The translations under genes and the position numbers were made by a program. A stretch of 64,000 bases of DNA from Brotaphodocola faecis (GTDB lineage Bacteria; Bacillota; Clostridia; Lachnospirales; Lachnospiraceae), in assembly GCF_040096075.1 (NCBI RefSeq), contig NZ_JBBMFJ010000005.1, positions 60,203 to 124,202 of the forward strand, in the 5' to 3' direction. Numbering within the stretch: the first letter of the stretch is position 1; the number at the start of each line of letters is the position of its first letter. A model generated the notes under the pieces. That model was not told the DNA's origin. It saw only the letters and a program-made list of their open reading frames with translations, and searched no databases. Of this stretch, positions 52,283 through 60,777 are shown piece after piece.

Positions 52283-53449
52283 ATGCAGAATACGGATGCG
52301 GTGGTATGGACAAAGAAATTAGTCAGCATTGAGAGCACAAATCCGGGAAAAGAAGAGCATGAGATTGCCGGATTTTTAGAGCAGGAGATTCTGGCGGCGC
52401 TCCCGGAGAGCGGTAAGCTGAAAAAAGATTACACAAAGGAGGGGCGCCCCATTTTAATGGCCGTCCTTCCTGGTGAGACAAAAGAAGAACTGGTGTTTAT
52501 CTGTCACATGGATACTGTCCCGATTGCCGGCGGCTGGACAAAGAATCCGCTGGGCGAGGACGGGGAGAACGGCCGTTTCTTTGGCCGCGGTTCCTGCGAC
52601 ATGAAATCCGGCCTGGCTTCCGCACTGTGCGCGTTTCTGGAAGCGGCAGCACAGGTGAAGGAAACCGGAAAGGCGCCGAGGCGAACCTTAAAGTGGATCG
52701 GTACTTCAGATGAAGAGGGTGACATGACCGGCGCGGAGCGCGTGATTGAACTGGGCTGGGTAACGAAGGACAGTCTGGTCATGGATACCGAACCGACGGA
52801 TGGTGAGATTCAGACCGCCCATAAGGGCCGTTACTGGTTTGAAGTGACTATGCACGGAAAGGCAGCCCACGCCAGCCGCCCGGAACAGGGCATGGATGCC
52901 ATTGCCGGTATGGCCTATATGCTGGCTTCTGCCCGCAATCGTATGAAGGAGCTGAAGGAAGATGCGTTCCTGGGCAGGTCCACCATCGTGTTTGGTGAGA
53001 TCCGGGGAGGCGTTCACCCGTATCAGGTTCCGGCAGAATGCAAGGTATCGGTGGATATGCGTGTCGTTCCGCCGTATCACATTGAGGATGTGAAAGCGCT
53101 TCTGGAGGCTGCCGCCAAGGATGCGGCAAAGGAGATTCCGGGACTGAAAGCGGAAATTCAGATTACCGGAAACCGTCCTCCGATTGCACATCATGAGGAT
53201 GCCGAAATGCTTGCCCGCATCCGGGCAGCGGTAGAAGAGGCAACCGGCAAGGCACCGGTGGTTTCCGCATTCCCGGGTTATACCGATACGGCAGTTATTG
53301 CCGGAACGACCGGAAACTGCAACTGCCTCTCTTACGGTCCGGGCACCCTGGCCATGGCCCACAAGGCAGACGAGTACGTGGATGAGGCGGATATCCGCCG
53401 CTGCCAGAAGGTGTATGAGACACTGCTGGAGGACTGGCTGTGGAAATAA
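52283..53449 (+). CDS. M20 family metallohydrolase (ArgE/DapE-like)
   Basis: This is a second zinc-dependent amidohydrolase in the cluster. Visible residues are FICHMDTVPIAGGW, GRGSCDMKSGLASAL, GTSDEEGDMTGAE and MDTEPTDGEIQTAHKGR, followed by a dimerization lid domain (about 175-285, GKAAHASRPEQGMDAI). Length 388. GAAAGGAAGCAGGGAAC precedes the ATG. Position after the hydantoinase suggests hydrolysis of an N-carbamoyl product, as in hydantoinase/carbamoylase pairs, but the substrate cannot be read directly. Confidence 0.85.
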   Translation: MQNTDAVVWTKKLVSIESTNPGKEEHEIAGFLEQEILAALPESGKLKKDYTKEGRPILMAVLPGETKEELVFICHMDTVPIAGGWTKNPLGEDGENGRFFGRGSCDMKSGLASALCAFLEAAAQVKETGKAPRRTLKWIGTSDEEGDMTGAERVIELGWVTKDSLVMDTEPTDGEIQTAHKGRYWFEVTMHGKAAHASRPEQGMDAIAGMAYMLASARNRMKELKEDAFLGRSTIVFGEIRGGVHPYQVPAECKVSVDMRVVPPYHIEDVKALLEAAAKDAAKEIPGLKAEIQITGNRPPIAHHEDAEMLARIRAAVEEATGKAPVVSAFPGYTDTAVIAGTTGNCNCLSYGPGTLAMAHKADEYVDEADIRRCQKVYETLLEDWLWK

Positions 53450-53555
53450 GGAAATGACAGAAAAGTGGTCCTGACTGAAAATTTTGGAAGACGGGGCCGC
53501 TTTGTCTGTATCTGGACGGAACAGAGTCTCTGTGCTATGATAAGAAAAAGTTATG

Positions 53556-53582
53556 GTAACTGTGAGGGTACTGAACAGTTAC
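53556..53582. repeat. 27-bp inverted repeat, copy 4
   Basis: GTAACTG-N13-CAGTTAC, centre TGAGGGTACTGAA, identical to the copy at 59123. It lies in the 217-base gap before selD; apart from this and the selD ribosome binding site I see no other feature there. Confidence 0.8.
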
Positions 53583-53666
53583 AAGTTATGCGGCTTGTTT
53601 GCAGACTGGCATTTTCTGCGTGGGAATGTTTGGCAGAACAGGCAGGGTTTCAGGAAAGGAGAAGTT

Positions 53667-54701
53667 ATGGCAGGAGGTTTATTTTGCAGCAGCGGTGGCT
53701 GCACGGCAAAGCTGGGCCCGGACATTCTGGAGCGGGTCTTAAGCCGGATTGAACGCGGCGCAGCCAATCCCAATCTGCTGGTGGGGTTTGACAGCAGTGA
53801 TGACGCGGCGGTCTACCGTGTCAGTGACGATGTGGCTGTGGTGCAGACGCTGGATTTCTTTCCGCCGATGCTGGAGGATCCCTATGTGTTCGGACAGATC
53901 GCGGCAACCAATGCGCTGAGTGATGTGTACGCCATGGGCGGCGAGGTCATCAGTGCGCTGAATATTGTCTGCTTTCCGCAGGATGAGGATCTGAATGTTC
54001 TCGGCGAGATCATGCGGGGCGGTTCGGAAAAGGTGGTGGAGGCCGGAGCGGTGCTCTGCGGCGGCCATTCCATCAATGACAAAGATGTGAAGTACGGACT
54101 TTCTGTAAACGGTGTCGTGCATCCGGACCGGATTTATAAAAATAACGGCGGACAGGCCGGAGATGTGCTGATCCTGACCAAGAAGCTGGGAGTCGGCATC
54201 ATGAATACCGCAAACCGTGTGGGAGCGGCTTCGAAAGAGGCTATGGATGAGGCAATTACATCCATGACCACATTAAACAAGTATGCGGCGGCCATCTCCC
54301 AAAAATATACGGTACACGCCTGTACCGATGTGACTGGATTCAGCTTTTTAGGTCATCTGCATGAGATGCTGGACAAGCGGCTGTGGGCGGTGGTGGATAC
54401 GCTGAGTATTCCGTACATCAAAGAGGCCTGTACCCATGCGGAAAATTTCATGATCACGGCGGCTGGACAGCGCAACCGCAACCACGTTGGCGCGTTTGTA
54501 GATTTCAAGGGCGTTCCGTTCCCGCTGGAGGAGATTTTATTTGATCCGCAGACCTCGGGCGGTCTGCTCTTTGCGGTGCCCCAGGAGGAAGGAAAAGCAT
54601 TCCTGCAGGAATTAAAGGAAGCCGGACTCCCGGCCCGGATTGTGGGGCGGCTTATAAAACCGGAGGATGCCGGATTCAAGAGAGAAATCACGGTGCTGTA
54701 A
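53667..54701 (+). CDS. selD: Selenide, water dikinase
   Basis: SelD makes selenophosphate from selenide and ATP, the activated selenium donor. The N-terminal catalytic region is SSGGCTAKLGP with cysteine rather than selenocysteine at the active position. ATP-binding aspartates are in GFDSSDDAAVY and LDFFPPMLEDPYVFGQIAATNALSDVYAMGG; CGGHSI and TDVTGFSFLGH follow. Length 344. The ATG at 53667 follows AAAGGAGAAGTT. In this setting the product likely serves the labile selenium cofactor of the molybdenum hydroxylase; selA, selB and a tRNA-Sec are not in the window. Confidence 0.95.
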   Translation: MAGGLFCSSGGCTAKLGPDILERVLSRIERGAANPNLLVGFDSSDDAAVYRVSDDVAVVQTLDFFPPMLEDPYVFGQIAATNALSDVYAMGGEVISALNIVCFPQDEDLNVLGEIMRGGSEKVVEAGAVLCGGHSINDKDVKYGLSVNGVVHPDRIYKNNGGQAGDVLILTKKLGVGIMNTANRVGAASKEAMDEAITSMTTLNKYAAAISQKYTVHACTDVTGFSFLGHLHEMLDKRLWAVVDTLSIPYIKEACTHAENFMITAAGQRNRNHVGAFVDFKGVPFPLEEILFDPQTSGGLLFAVPQEEGKAFLQELKEAGLPARIVGRLIKPEDAGFKREITVL

Positions 54702-54801
54702 GAACGATGACGGCATGGAACAGCTCCTAATAAATATTGCGGCAATGCTTTCCGGAATTTCCGGGGCATGCCGATAAAATCAGGAAAGAGAGAAAACTGC
54801 T

Positions 54802-55410
54802 ATGACAAGAGTAGACGCAAGAGGCGAGATCTGCCCGATTCCGTTGATTAAGGCAAAAGAGGCTGTCAAAAACTTAAACGGAGCAGGGGATGTGGAGGTT
54901 CTCGTAGATAACGAGATCGCAGTCCAGAACCTGGAGAAGATGGCCGGACAGATGGGCTACGGCGTGGAGTCTTCCAAAGAGGAGGAGAAAACCTGGAAGG
55001 TGGTTCTTCATGTGAGTGGTCAGGAAAAGTCCGCAGAGGAGATCCCGGCAGATCAGTGCCTGGTTCCGGGAAAGAAGAAAACGGTGGTTGCTGTTACCGC
55101 AGATCATATGGGCGAAGGCAACGAGGAGCTTGGCAAAGTGTTGATCAAAGGATTCTTATTTGCCCAGACCCAGCTGGAAACCCTGCCGGATACCATTTTA
55201 TTCTACAACGGCGGCGCAAAGCTGACCTGTGAGGGTTCTGACTCCATTGAAGACTTAAAGAAGCTGGAGGAGGCTGGTGTGCAGATCCTGACCTGCGGCA
55301 CCTGCTTAAACTACTACGGACTGACTGAGAAGTTAAAAGTTGGCGGTGTCACCAACATGTATGTGATCGCGCAGACCATGGCCGAAGCGGACCTGGTTGT
55401 ACGGCCATGA
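54802..55410 (+). CDS. yedF: YedF: sulfurtransferase-like selenium metabolism protein
   Basis: The TusA-like N-terminal domain (about residues 1-70) has the CPxP motif in RGEICPIPLIKAKEAV. The second half (about 90-202) is a DsrE-like domain with cysteines in LTCEG and LTCGTCLNYYGL. This fusion is a marker of genomes that use selenium in molybdenum hydroxylases and may carry selenium as persulfide-like selenide. Length 202. GGAAAGAGAGAAAACTGCT precedes the ATG. The stop overlaps the desulfurase-like gene (ATGA). Confidence 0.92.
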   Translation: MTRVDARGEICPIPLIKAKEAVKNLNGAGDVEVLVDNEIAVQNLEKMAGQMGYGVESSKEEEKTWKVVLHVSGQEKSAEEIPADQCLVPGKKKTVVAVTADHMGEGNEELGKVLIKGFLFAQTQLETLPDTILFYNGGAKLTCEGSDSIEDLKKLEEAGVQILTCGTCLNYYGLTEKLKVGGVTNMYVIAQTMAEADLVVRP

Positions 55411-56552
55411 TCTATCTGGACAATGCGGCCACCTCTCTGCACAAGCCGGAGACGGTGGCCGATGCCGTTTATAAAGTCCTGGTCTCCGGCAGCGTAGGCA
55501 ACGCGGCAAGAGGAAGCAATGAGGCATCGCTGCAGGCTCTGCGCCTGGCGGTGGAAACCCGGAGCAGGCTGGGGGAACTGTTTGGTTATCCGCATCCAAA
55601 CCAGGTGGCATTTTCCATGAATGCCACCGACAGTCTGAATATGGCTATTCAGGGACTGCTGGAACCGGGAGACCATGTGATCACCACCCAGATGGAACAC
55701 AATTCCGTGCTGCGGCCGCTGTACCGGAAAGAAAAAGAAGGGATTGATCTGACCATCATTCCCTGTGATGAAAAGGGACGAATCTGTCTGGATGTTCTCG
55801 CGGGAAGTATCCGGCCGGATACCAAAGCCCTGATCTGCACCCATGCGTCCAATCTGACGGGCAATGTCAATGATCTGGAAAAGCTTGGGGCCATGTGTCA
55901 CGAAAATGGAACGCTGTTCGTTGTAGACGCGGCTCAGACAGCAGGCCTTCTGCCGATTGATATGGAACGGATGCACATTGACGTGCTGTGCTTTTCCGGT
56001 CATAAGGGACTTTTAGGCCCGCAGGGCATGGGCGGTATCTGCGTGCGGGAGGGCGTGAAGATGAAACCGTTTCGCGTGGGCGGTACCGGAATCCGCACAT
56101 ATGACAAAGAACAGCCAGAGGAAATGCCGACGCTGTTAGAGGCAGGAACCTTAAATATGCCGGGCATTGCGGGCCTTTTAGCCGGAGTGGAGTACATTCT
56201 GGAGAAAGGAACGGATGCCATCTGGAGGCAGGCAGACGCATACGCGCGGGCTTTTTATGAGGGTGTGAAACATCTGTCGGGCGTCCGTTTATATGGTGAT
56301 TTTGACGCGGCCATCCGGACACCGGTGGTGACGCTGAACCTGAAGGATTATGACTCCGCTGCTGTGGGCGATGAACTGATGCAGCGGTTTGGCATTGCGG
56401 TCCGCTCTGGTGGTCACTGCGCGCCGTTGATGCATAGAGCCCTTGGAACCGGAAAGCAGGGAGCCGTACGCTTCAGCTTTTCTTATTTTAATACGATGGA
56501 AGAGGTGCAGGAGGCCGTGAAAGCCATGCGGATCCTGGCCTGGGAGGAATAA
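55407..56552 (+). CDS. Cysteine desulfurase-like PLP enzyme (possible selenocysteine lyase)
   Basis: This is a class V aminotransferase-fold enzyme mobilising sulfur or selenium from cysteine or selenocysteine. Substrate/PLP segments are YLDNAATSLHKPETV, ATDSLNMAIQG, DAAQTAGLLPID and the PLP lysine in CFSGHKGLLGPQGMGG (about residue 199). The catalytic cysteine is in RSGGHCAPLMHRALG (about residue 337). Length 381. It is translationally coupled to yedF and followed two bases later by the Se/S-carrier-like gene, so it most likely supplies selenium for SelD. Confidence 0.9.
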   Translation: MIYLDNAATSLHKPETVADAVYKVLVSGSVGNAARGSNEASLQALRLAVETRSRLGELFGYPHPNQVAFSMNATDSLNMAIQGLLEPGDHVITTQMEHNSVLRPLYRKEKEGIDLTIIPCDEKGRICLDVLAGSIRPDTKALICTHASNLTGNVNDLEKLGAMCHENGTLFVVDAAQTAGLLPIDMERMHIDVLCFSGHKGLLGPQGMGGICVREGVKMKPFRVGGTGIRTYDKEQPEEMPTLLEAGTLNMPGIAGLLAGVEYILEKGTDAIWRQADAYARAFYEGVKHLSGVRLYGDFDAAIRTPVVTLNLKDYDSAAVGDELMQRFGIAVRSGGHCAPLMHRALGTGKQGAVRFSFSYFNTMEEVQEAVKAMRILAWEE

Positions 56553-56553
56553 G

Positions 56554-56790
56554 ATGCTGAAAAAAGAAATTCGCCTGATCATCACCTTTCGGGATACGGT
56601 CATGGCCATCCGCATGGAAAAGGCCATGAAGGAAGCCGGGCTGCCCGGGCGGCTCATCCCGCTTCCCAGTGCCATTTCCGCAGGCTGCGGCCTGTGCTTT
56701 ATGGCACCGTTAGATGCGAGAGAGGCACTGGAACAGGAAATGAAGAGGCAGGATATTACATGGGAACTGATCACAGAATTAATGCTGTAA
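56554..56790 (+). CDS. DUF3343 putative Se/S carrier protein
   Basis: This 78-residue protein begins with a beta strand (KEIRLIITFRDTVMAIRMEKAMKE) and carries the two-cysteine motif SAGCGLCF at about residues 43-50, the hallmark of the DUF3343 Se/S-carrier group. It is the fourth gene in the selD-yedF-desulfurase run and is presumed to relay activated chalcogen. The lipoprotein gene behind it starts 31 bases before its stop. Confidence 0.82.
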   Translation: MLKKEIRLIITFRDTVMAIRMEKAMKEAGLPGRLIPLPSAISAGCGLCFMAPLDAREALEQEMKRQDITWELITELML

Positions 56791-58058
56791 CAATGGCCGC
56801 AGCGCTTTTGGGCGCGGTGCTGCTTGGCGGCTGCAGCCATACTTCGTATGAGAAAATTACGGTTGCGGAGACGGAAGCGCAGCAGGCAGAGGGCACAGGG
56901 AAAACAGAAGAGAATCTGGCGGCAGAACGGATTGGAGAGTCCGATGCAGAGACTGGGATTATTTTGGAGACAGAAGATCAGAATGCGGAAGATTTTTCGG
57001 AAAATGCCGGGGAGTCGGGACAGAATTTGGCAGATGGAATGCAGGCCGGAAATCCAGATGGAACAGGTGGCGCGGATGCTCTGGATCCTTCCGGAGATCC
57101 GGGCGCAGCGTCCGATTCCATGACGATCCTGTTCTCTGGTGACGTACTTCTGTCCGACCATGTCTTAAACGCTTACAGCCGTGCGGGCGGAATCTCCGGG
57201 GTGCTGGATGGTGGTTACTTAAACGCAATTCAGTCCGCGGATTATTTTGTGGTTAACGAGGAATTTCCGTTCAGCAGCCGTGGAACCCAGGCGGCAGACA
57301 AGCAGTATACCTTCCGTCTGGCACCGGAAAAGGTTTCCATGTTCCAGGAGATGGGAATTGACGCGGTAACGCTGGCGAACAATCATGCGCTGGATTATGG
57401 CACAGACGCGCTGCTGGATACCTGCGAGGTGCTGGATGGCGCAGGCATTCTGCATACCGGAGCCGGGAAAGACTTAAACGCGGCAAAACAGCCGGTGGTG
57501 TTTGAGAAAAACGGACAGCGGGTGGCACTGATCGGGGCAACCCGCGTGATCCCGGAGGCAGGCTGGGCGGCTGCGAACGGCCACCCGGGCATGCTGTCCT
57601 CCTATGAGGTTTCGGTGGAGCCGCTGCTTGCGCAGATCGCAGAATGCCATGCACAGGGAGAGAAGGTTGTGGTTCTGATCCACTGGGGCATTGAGCGCGA
57701 CGAGACGCCCCAGGAATATCAGCGGGCGCTGGCAAAGCGCTACATCGATGCCGGGGCGGATCTGGTCATCGGAAGCCACCCGCATGTGCTGCAGGGCATC
57801 GAGTATTACAAAGGCAAGCCGATTTTCTACAGCCTGGGCAATTTTGTGTTTGGAAGCTCCATTCCCAAAACCATGCTGGTGCAGGCTGAATTTTCCGGTG
57901 ACAGTCTGGATTTAAAGCTGATTCCGGGAACTTCTTCCGGCGGTTATACCCGCACTCTGACGGATGCGGGAGCGAAAACACAATTTTATCAGTATTTAGA
58001 GGGAATCTCCTTTGGGGTTTCTCTGGGAGCGGACGGCACCGTCAGCCCGCAGCCCTGA
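56760..58058 (+). CDS. CapA family lipoprotein (metallophosphatase fold)
   Basis: This membrane-anchored extracytoplasmic protein has a lipobox cysteine at C25 (LLGGC), a long acidic Glu/Gly/Ala-rich spacer to about residue 118, then a PGA_cap/CapA domain (TILFSGDVLLSD; FVVNEEFPFSSRG; TLANNHALDYG; LIHWGIERDETPQEY; ADLVIGSHPHVLQG). CapA relatives take part in poly-gamma-glutamate capsule formation, but no capB/capC is present. Start 56760 overlaps DUF3343 by 31 bases. The last 70 bases overlap the convergent radical SAM gene. Length 432. Confidence 0.85.
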   Translation: MGTDHRINAVTMAAALLGAVLLGGCSHTSYEKITVAETEAQQAEGTGKTEENLAAERIGESDAETGIILETEDQNAEDFSENAGESGQNLADGMQAGNPDGTGGADALDPSGDPGAASDSMTILFSGDVLLSDHVLNAYSRAGGISGVLDGGYLNAIQSADYFVVNEEFPFSSRGTQAADKQYTFRLAPEKVSMFQEMGIDAVTLANNHALDYGTDALLDTCEVLDGAGILHTGAGKDLNAAKQPVVFEKNGQRVALIGATRVIPEAGWAAANGHPGMLSSYEVSVEPLLAQIAECHAQGEKVVVLIHWGIERDETPQEYQRALAKRYIDAGADLVIGSHPHVLQGIEYYKGKPIFYSLGNFVFGSSIPKTMLVQAEFSGDSLDLKLIPGTSSGGYTRTLTDAGAKTQFYQYLEGISFGVSLGADGTVSPQP

Positions 58059-59074
58059 GTCACGCCCCGTTCTTTGAAGCGCCTGGTGAGGGAATTGAGC
58101 ACCAGGCGCTTATTTGCGCTCCAGAGCGGCGCAATCAGCAGAGACTTTGGTCCGTCTCCGGTAATCCGGTGGATGACCAGCTCTGGCGGCAGCAGGGCCA
58201 CACAGTCAATGAGCAGATCCAGGTATTCCTCCAGGGTCATGACCGGAAACGGGTGCTGCTCATAGACCGATGCCAGATCGGTGCCCTTTAAGACATGGAG
58301 CAGCTGCAGCTTGATGCCCTGGATATCCTGATTTGCCAGATAGCGCACGGTCTCTAATATCCGCCCCCGGTCTTCGCCGGGAAGCCCCAGAATGACATGG
58401 ACAATGGTTTCCAGTTTTCGCGCGCGAAGCCGGGATAAGGCATCTGTGAAGGTGGAGAGCGGATAACCGCGGCGAATAAAGGCAGCGGTATCTTCATGGA
58501 TGGTCTGCAGGCCCAGTTCAATCCAGACCGGTTTTTCCCGGTTTAAGCGGGTGCACAGATTCAGCACCTCATCCGGCAGGCAGTCCGGCCGGGTGCCGAT
58601 GGAGAGCGCCACAACCTTCGGGTGGCGGATGGCTGCGGAAAACAGGGTTTCCAGGTAGGAAAGCGGCGCGTAGGTGTTGGTGTAGGACTGAAAGTAGGCA
58701 ATGTAGGCATCCGGCGCAGAGCCCATCTTATTTTTGATGCGGGTGATGGCCTCCTCAATCTGATTGTTGACGGCAGTGGCAATCAGGGTTTGCCAGTCCT
58801 GGCCGGAACTGCAGGATGCCGGATGAGCTACGTCAGTGGCCGGATTGTCATGAAATATGGAAGACGAAGACGCGGAAAACGCGGAAAAATCCAGCGGCGC
58901 GGCAAAATCCCCGGATCCGCCCTCGCTGCAGAAGATACAGCCGCGCGTTCCCAGCGTTCCGTCCCGGTTTGGGCAGGTCATGCAGCCGTCCAGAGCGATT
59001 TTGTAGACCTTCTGGCCGAAGCGGGATTTCAGTTCAAAGTCCAGGGAGTGATAGGGTTTGCCGTTCCAGTTCAT
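57989..59074 (-). CDS. Radical SAM protein, YhcC/TIGR01212 family
   Basis: This is a radical S-adenosylmethionine enzyme with cluster cysteines in CMTCPNRDGTLGTRGCIFC (about residues 31-49). Later segments ALSIGTRPDCLPDEVL, WIELGLQTIHEDTAAFIRRGY and VHVILGLPGEDR are typical of the YhcC group, whose function is unsettled. Length 361, somewhat longer than the roughly 310 of most relatives; the extra part is at the C-terminus and near residues 60-85. AAAGGAAACACGAAC precedes the ATG on the minus strand. The 3' end runs 70 bases into the CapA gene. Confidence 0.88.
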   Translation of the reverse strand: MNWNGKPYHSLDFELKSRFGQKVYKIALDGCMTCPNRDGTLGTRGCIFCSEGGSGDFAAPLDFSAFSASSSSIFHDNPATDVAHPASCSSGQDWQTLIATAVNNQIEEAITRIKNKMGSAPDAYIAYFQSYTNTYAPLSYLETLFSAAIRHPKVVALSIGTRPDCLPDEVLNLCTRLNREKPVWIELGLQTIHEDTAAFIRRGYPLSTFTDALSRLRARKLETIVHVILGLPGEDRGRILETVRYLANQDIQGIKLQLLHVLKGTDLASVYEQHPFPVMTLEEYLDLLIDCVALLPPELVIHRITGDGPKSLLIAPLWSANKRLVLNSLTRRFKERGVTQGCGLTVPSAPRETPKEIPSKY

Positions 59075-59122
59075 GTTCGTGTTTCCTTTCGTGTCCGGGA
59101 ATTTTCCGTTCCTTTTCTATAC

Positions 59123-59149
59123 GTAACTGTGAGGGTACTGAACAGTTAC
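59123..59149. repeat. 27-bp inverted repeat, copy 5
   Basis: GTAACTG-N13-CAGTTAC, identical in centre to the copy at 53556. It lies 49 bases upstream of the minus-strand radical SAM gene. CTATAC occurs on both sides (59117-59122 and 59152-59157), a possible target-site-like duplication. Confidence 0.8.
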
Positions 59150-59259
59150 TTCTATACAGTATACCATAGATGACCGGGAGGCGCTTCGGCAGTTTGCATG
59201 TTTGCCGCAAAAAAGACTGCACGGCGTAAAAAAACACAGACAGGCGAAAGAATATTGTA

Positions 59260-59289
59260 TTGTCCGTAAAACAAACGGTGTGGTATACT
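59260..59289 (+). promoter_or_regulatory. Promoter of galK
   Basis: TTGTCC (59260-59265), an 18-base spacer and TATACT (59284-59289), with a leader of about 125 bases. Confidence 0.65.
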
Positions 59290-59420
59290 GAAAACTACGA
59301 GCGGCAGTGAGGCGTGATTGTTTGCCGGAAAGAATGAAAAACTGCCGGGGGATTTTTGCATGGCCGGAACCTATTGTGGAAAATGGCCGGACCTGCATGG
59401 AGAAAACGGAGGGGTAAAGG

Positions 59421-60710
59421 ATGAACACAGCAAAAACATTGGAACTGTTAAGATCAGAAGCAGCAGGTACCCGTATGTGCGAGTTATACGGAGCAGATAA
59501 AGCGGAGGAGAACATCCGCCGTTATGAGGACCTGGTACAGAAATTCCAGGAGAACTTTGGGGAGAAGGACATTCTGATGTTCAGTTCCCCGGGCAGAACG
59601 GAGATCAGCGGAAACCATACCGACCATAACCATGGCAAGGTACTGGCAGGAAGCATCAACCTGGACTGTGTGGGAATTGCGGCAAAGAATGAATCAAGCA
59701 AGGTCAATATCATCAGTGAGACGTTTCATCAGAAATTCACCATCGACTTAAATGATCTGCAGCCGAGTGCCAAGAAAGCAGGAACGGTGGATCTGGTGAA
59801 GGGCCTGTTAAAGGGATTTCAGGAGTCCGGCTATGAGGTGGGCGGCTTTGACGCTTACATCACCAGCAATGTCATCAGCTCTGCCGGTGTAAGCTCTTCC
59901 GCATCCTTTGAGATGCTGCTGTGTTCCATGCTGAACCGTTTCTTCAATGACGGACGCATGGATACCGTTGCTTACGCCCACATCGGAAAGTACGCGGAGA
60001 ACGTGTACTGGGATAAGGCTTCCGGTCTGCTGGACCAGATGGCCTGCGCGGTAGGCGGTCTCATTACCATTGATTTTCTGGAGCCAGCGGCTCCGAAGGT
60101 AGAGCAGATCGATTTTGATTTTGCGTCCCAGAATCACAGCCTCATCATCGTGCAGACCGGAAAAGGCCATGCAGACCTGAGCGCGGATTATTCTTCCGTT
60201 CCGAATGAGATGAAGAAGGTAGCACAGTTCTTTGGCAAGGAGGTCTGCGCGGAGGTGACAGAGCAGCAGGTGATTGATAACATTCAGGAGGTCCGCGCGT
60301 TTGCAGGAGACCGTTCCGTGATGCGTGCCCTGCATTTCTTTGAGGAGAATAAGCGGGTTGAGGCCGAGGTGGCAGCTTTGAAAGAGGGCCGCTTTGCGGA
60401 TTTCCTGGCCAATATCACGGCATCCGGAAACTCTTCCTGGAAGTGGCTGCAGAACTGCTACACCACAGCCAGCGTGCAGGAACAGGGAATCTCCATTGCC
60501 CTGGCACTTACCGAGCTGTTTATTGCCGAGAAGCAGCGCGGCGCATGCCGCATCCACGGCGGCGGTTTCGCAGGTGTCATCATGGCTATGCTGCCGAACG
60601 ACATTGTGGACGAGTACATTGACTACATCGAGCATGCCATGGGCGCAGACAGTGCGTACCGTATGAGCATCCGCCCGTATGGTGCAGTGTGCGTGAATGA
60701 CATCATTTAA
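59421..60710 (+). CDS. galK: Galactokinase
   Basis: GalK phosphorylates galactose at C1 in the Leloir pathway. The galactokinase signature is GRTEISGNHTDHNHGKVLAG (about residues 59-78), the GHMP ATP motif is SSAGVSSSASFEMLL (about 152-166), and the C-terminal motif is RIHGGGFAGVIMA. Length 429 is longer than the E. coli enzyme (about 382) because of an N-terminal extension common in clostridia. GGAGGGGTAAAGG precedes the ATG. It is monocistronic; galT and galE are not adjacent. The sugar transporter at 18140 could supply galactose-type sugars, but the two are 40 kb apart. Confidence 0.94.
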   Translation: MNTAKTLELLRSEAAGTRMCELYGADKAEENIRRYEDLVQKFQENFGEKDILMFSSPGRTEISGNHTDHNHGKVLAGSINLDCVGIAAKNESSKVNIISETFHQKFTIDLNDLQPSAKKAGTVDLVKGLLKGFQESGYEVGGFDAYITSNVISSAGVSSSASFEMLLCSMLNRFFNDGRMDTVAYAHIGKYAENVYWDKASGLLDQMACAVGGLITIDFLEPAAPKVEQIDFDFASQNHSLIIVQTGKGHADLSADYSSVPNEMKKVAQFFGKEVCAEVTEQQVIDNIQEVRAFAGDRSVMRALHFFEENKRVEAEVAALKEGRFADFLANITASGNSSWKWLQNCYTTASVQEQGISIALALTELFIAEKQRGACRIHGGGFAGVIMAMLPNDIVDEYIDYIEHAMGADSAYRMSIRPYGAVCVNDII

Positions 60711-60744
60711 AAACTTCCTTTTTTCGTCAATCTGTGATATGATG

Positions 60745-60774
60745 GCGGGCGGTAGTGATGCCGCCCGCTTTTTT
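60745..60774 (+). terminator. Terminator after galK
   Basis: GCGGGCGG (60745-60752) pairs with CCGCCCGC (60761-60768), followed by TTTTTTG. Confidence 0.92.
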
Positions 60775-60777
60775 GAT

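Noticed and set aside
53667..53760. Selenocysteine-containing SelD
   Set aside because: The catalytic position in the SSGGCTAK segment is an ordinary cysteine codon, and there is no in-frame TGA.
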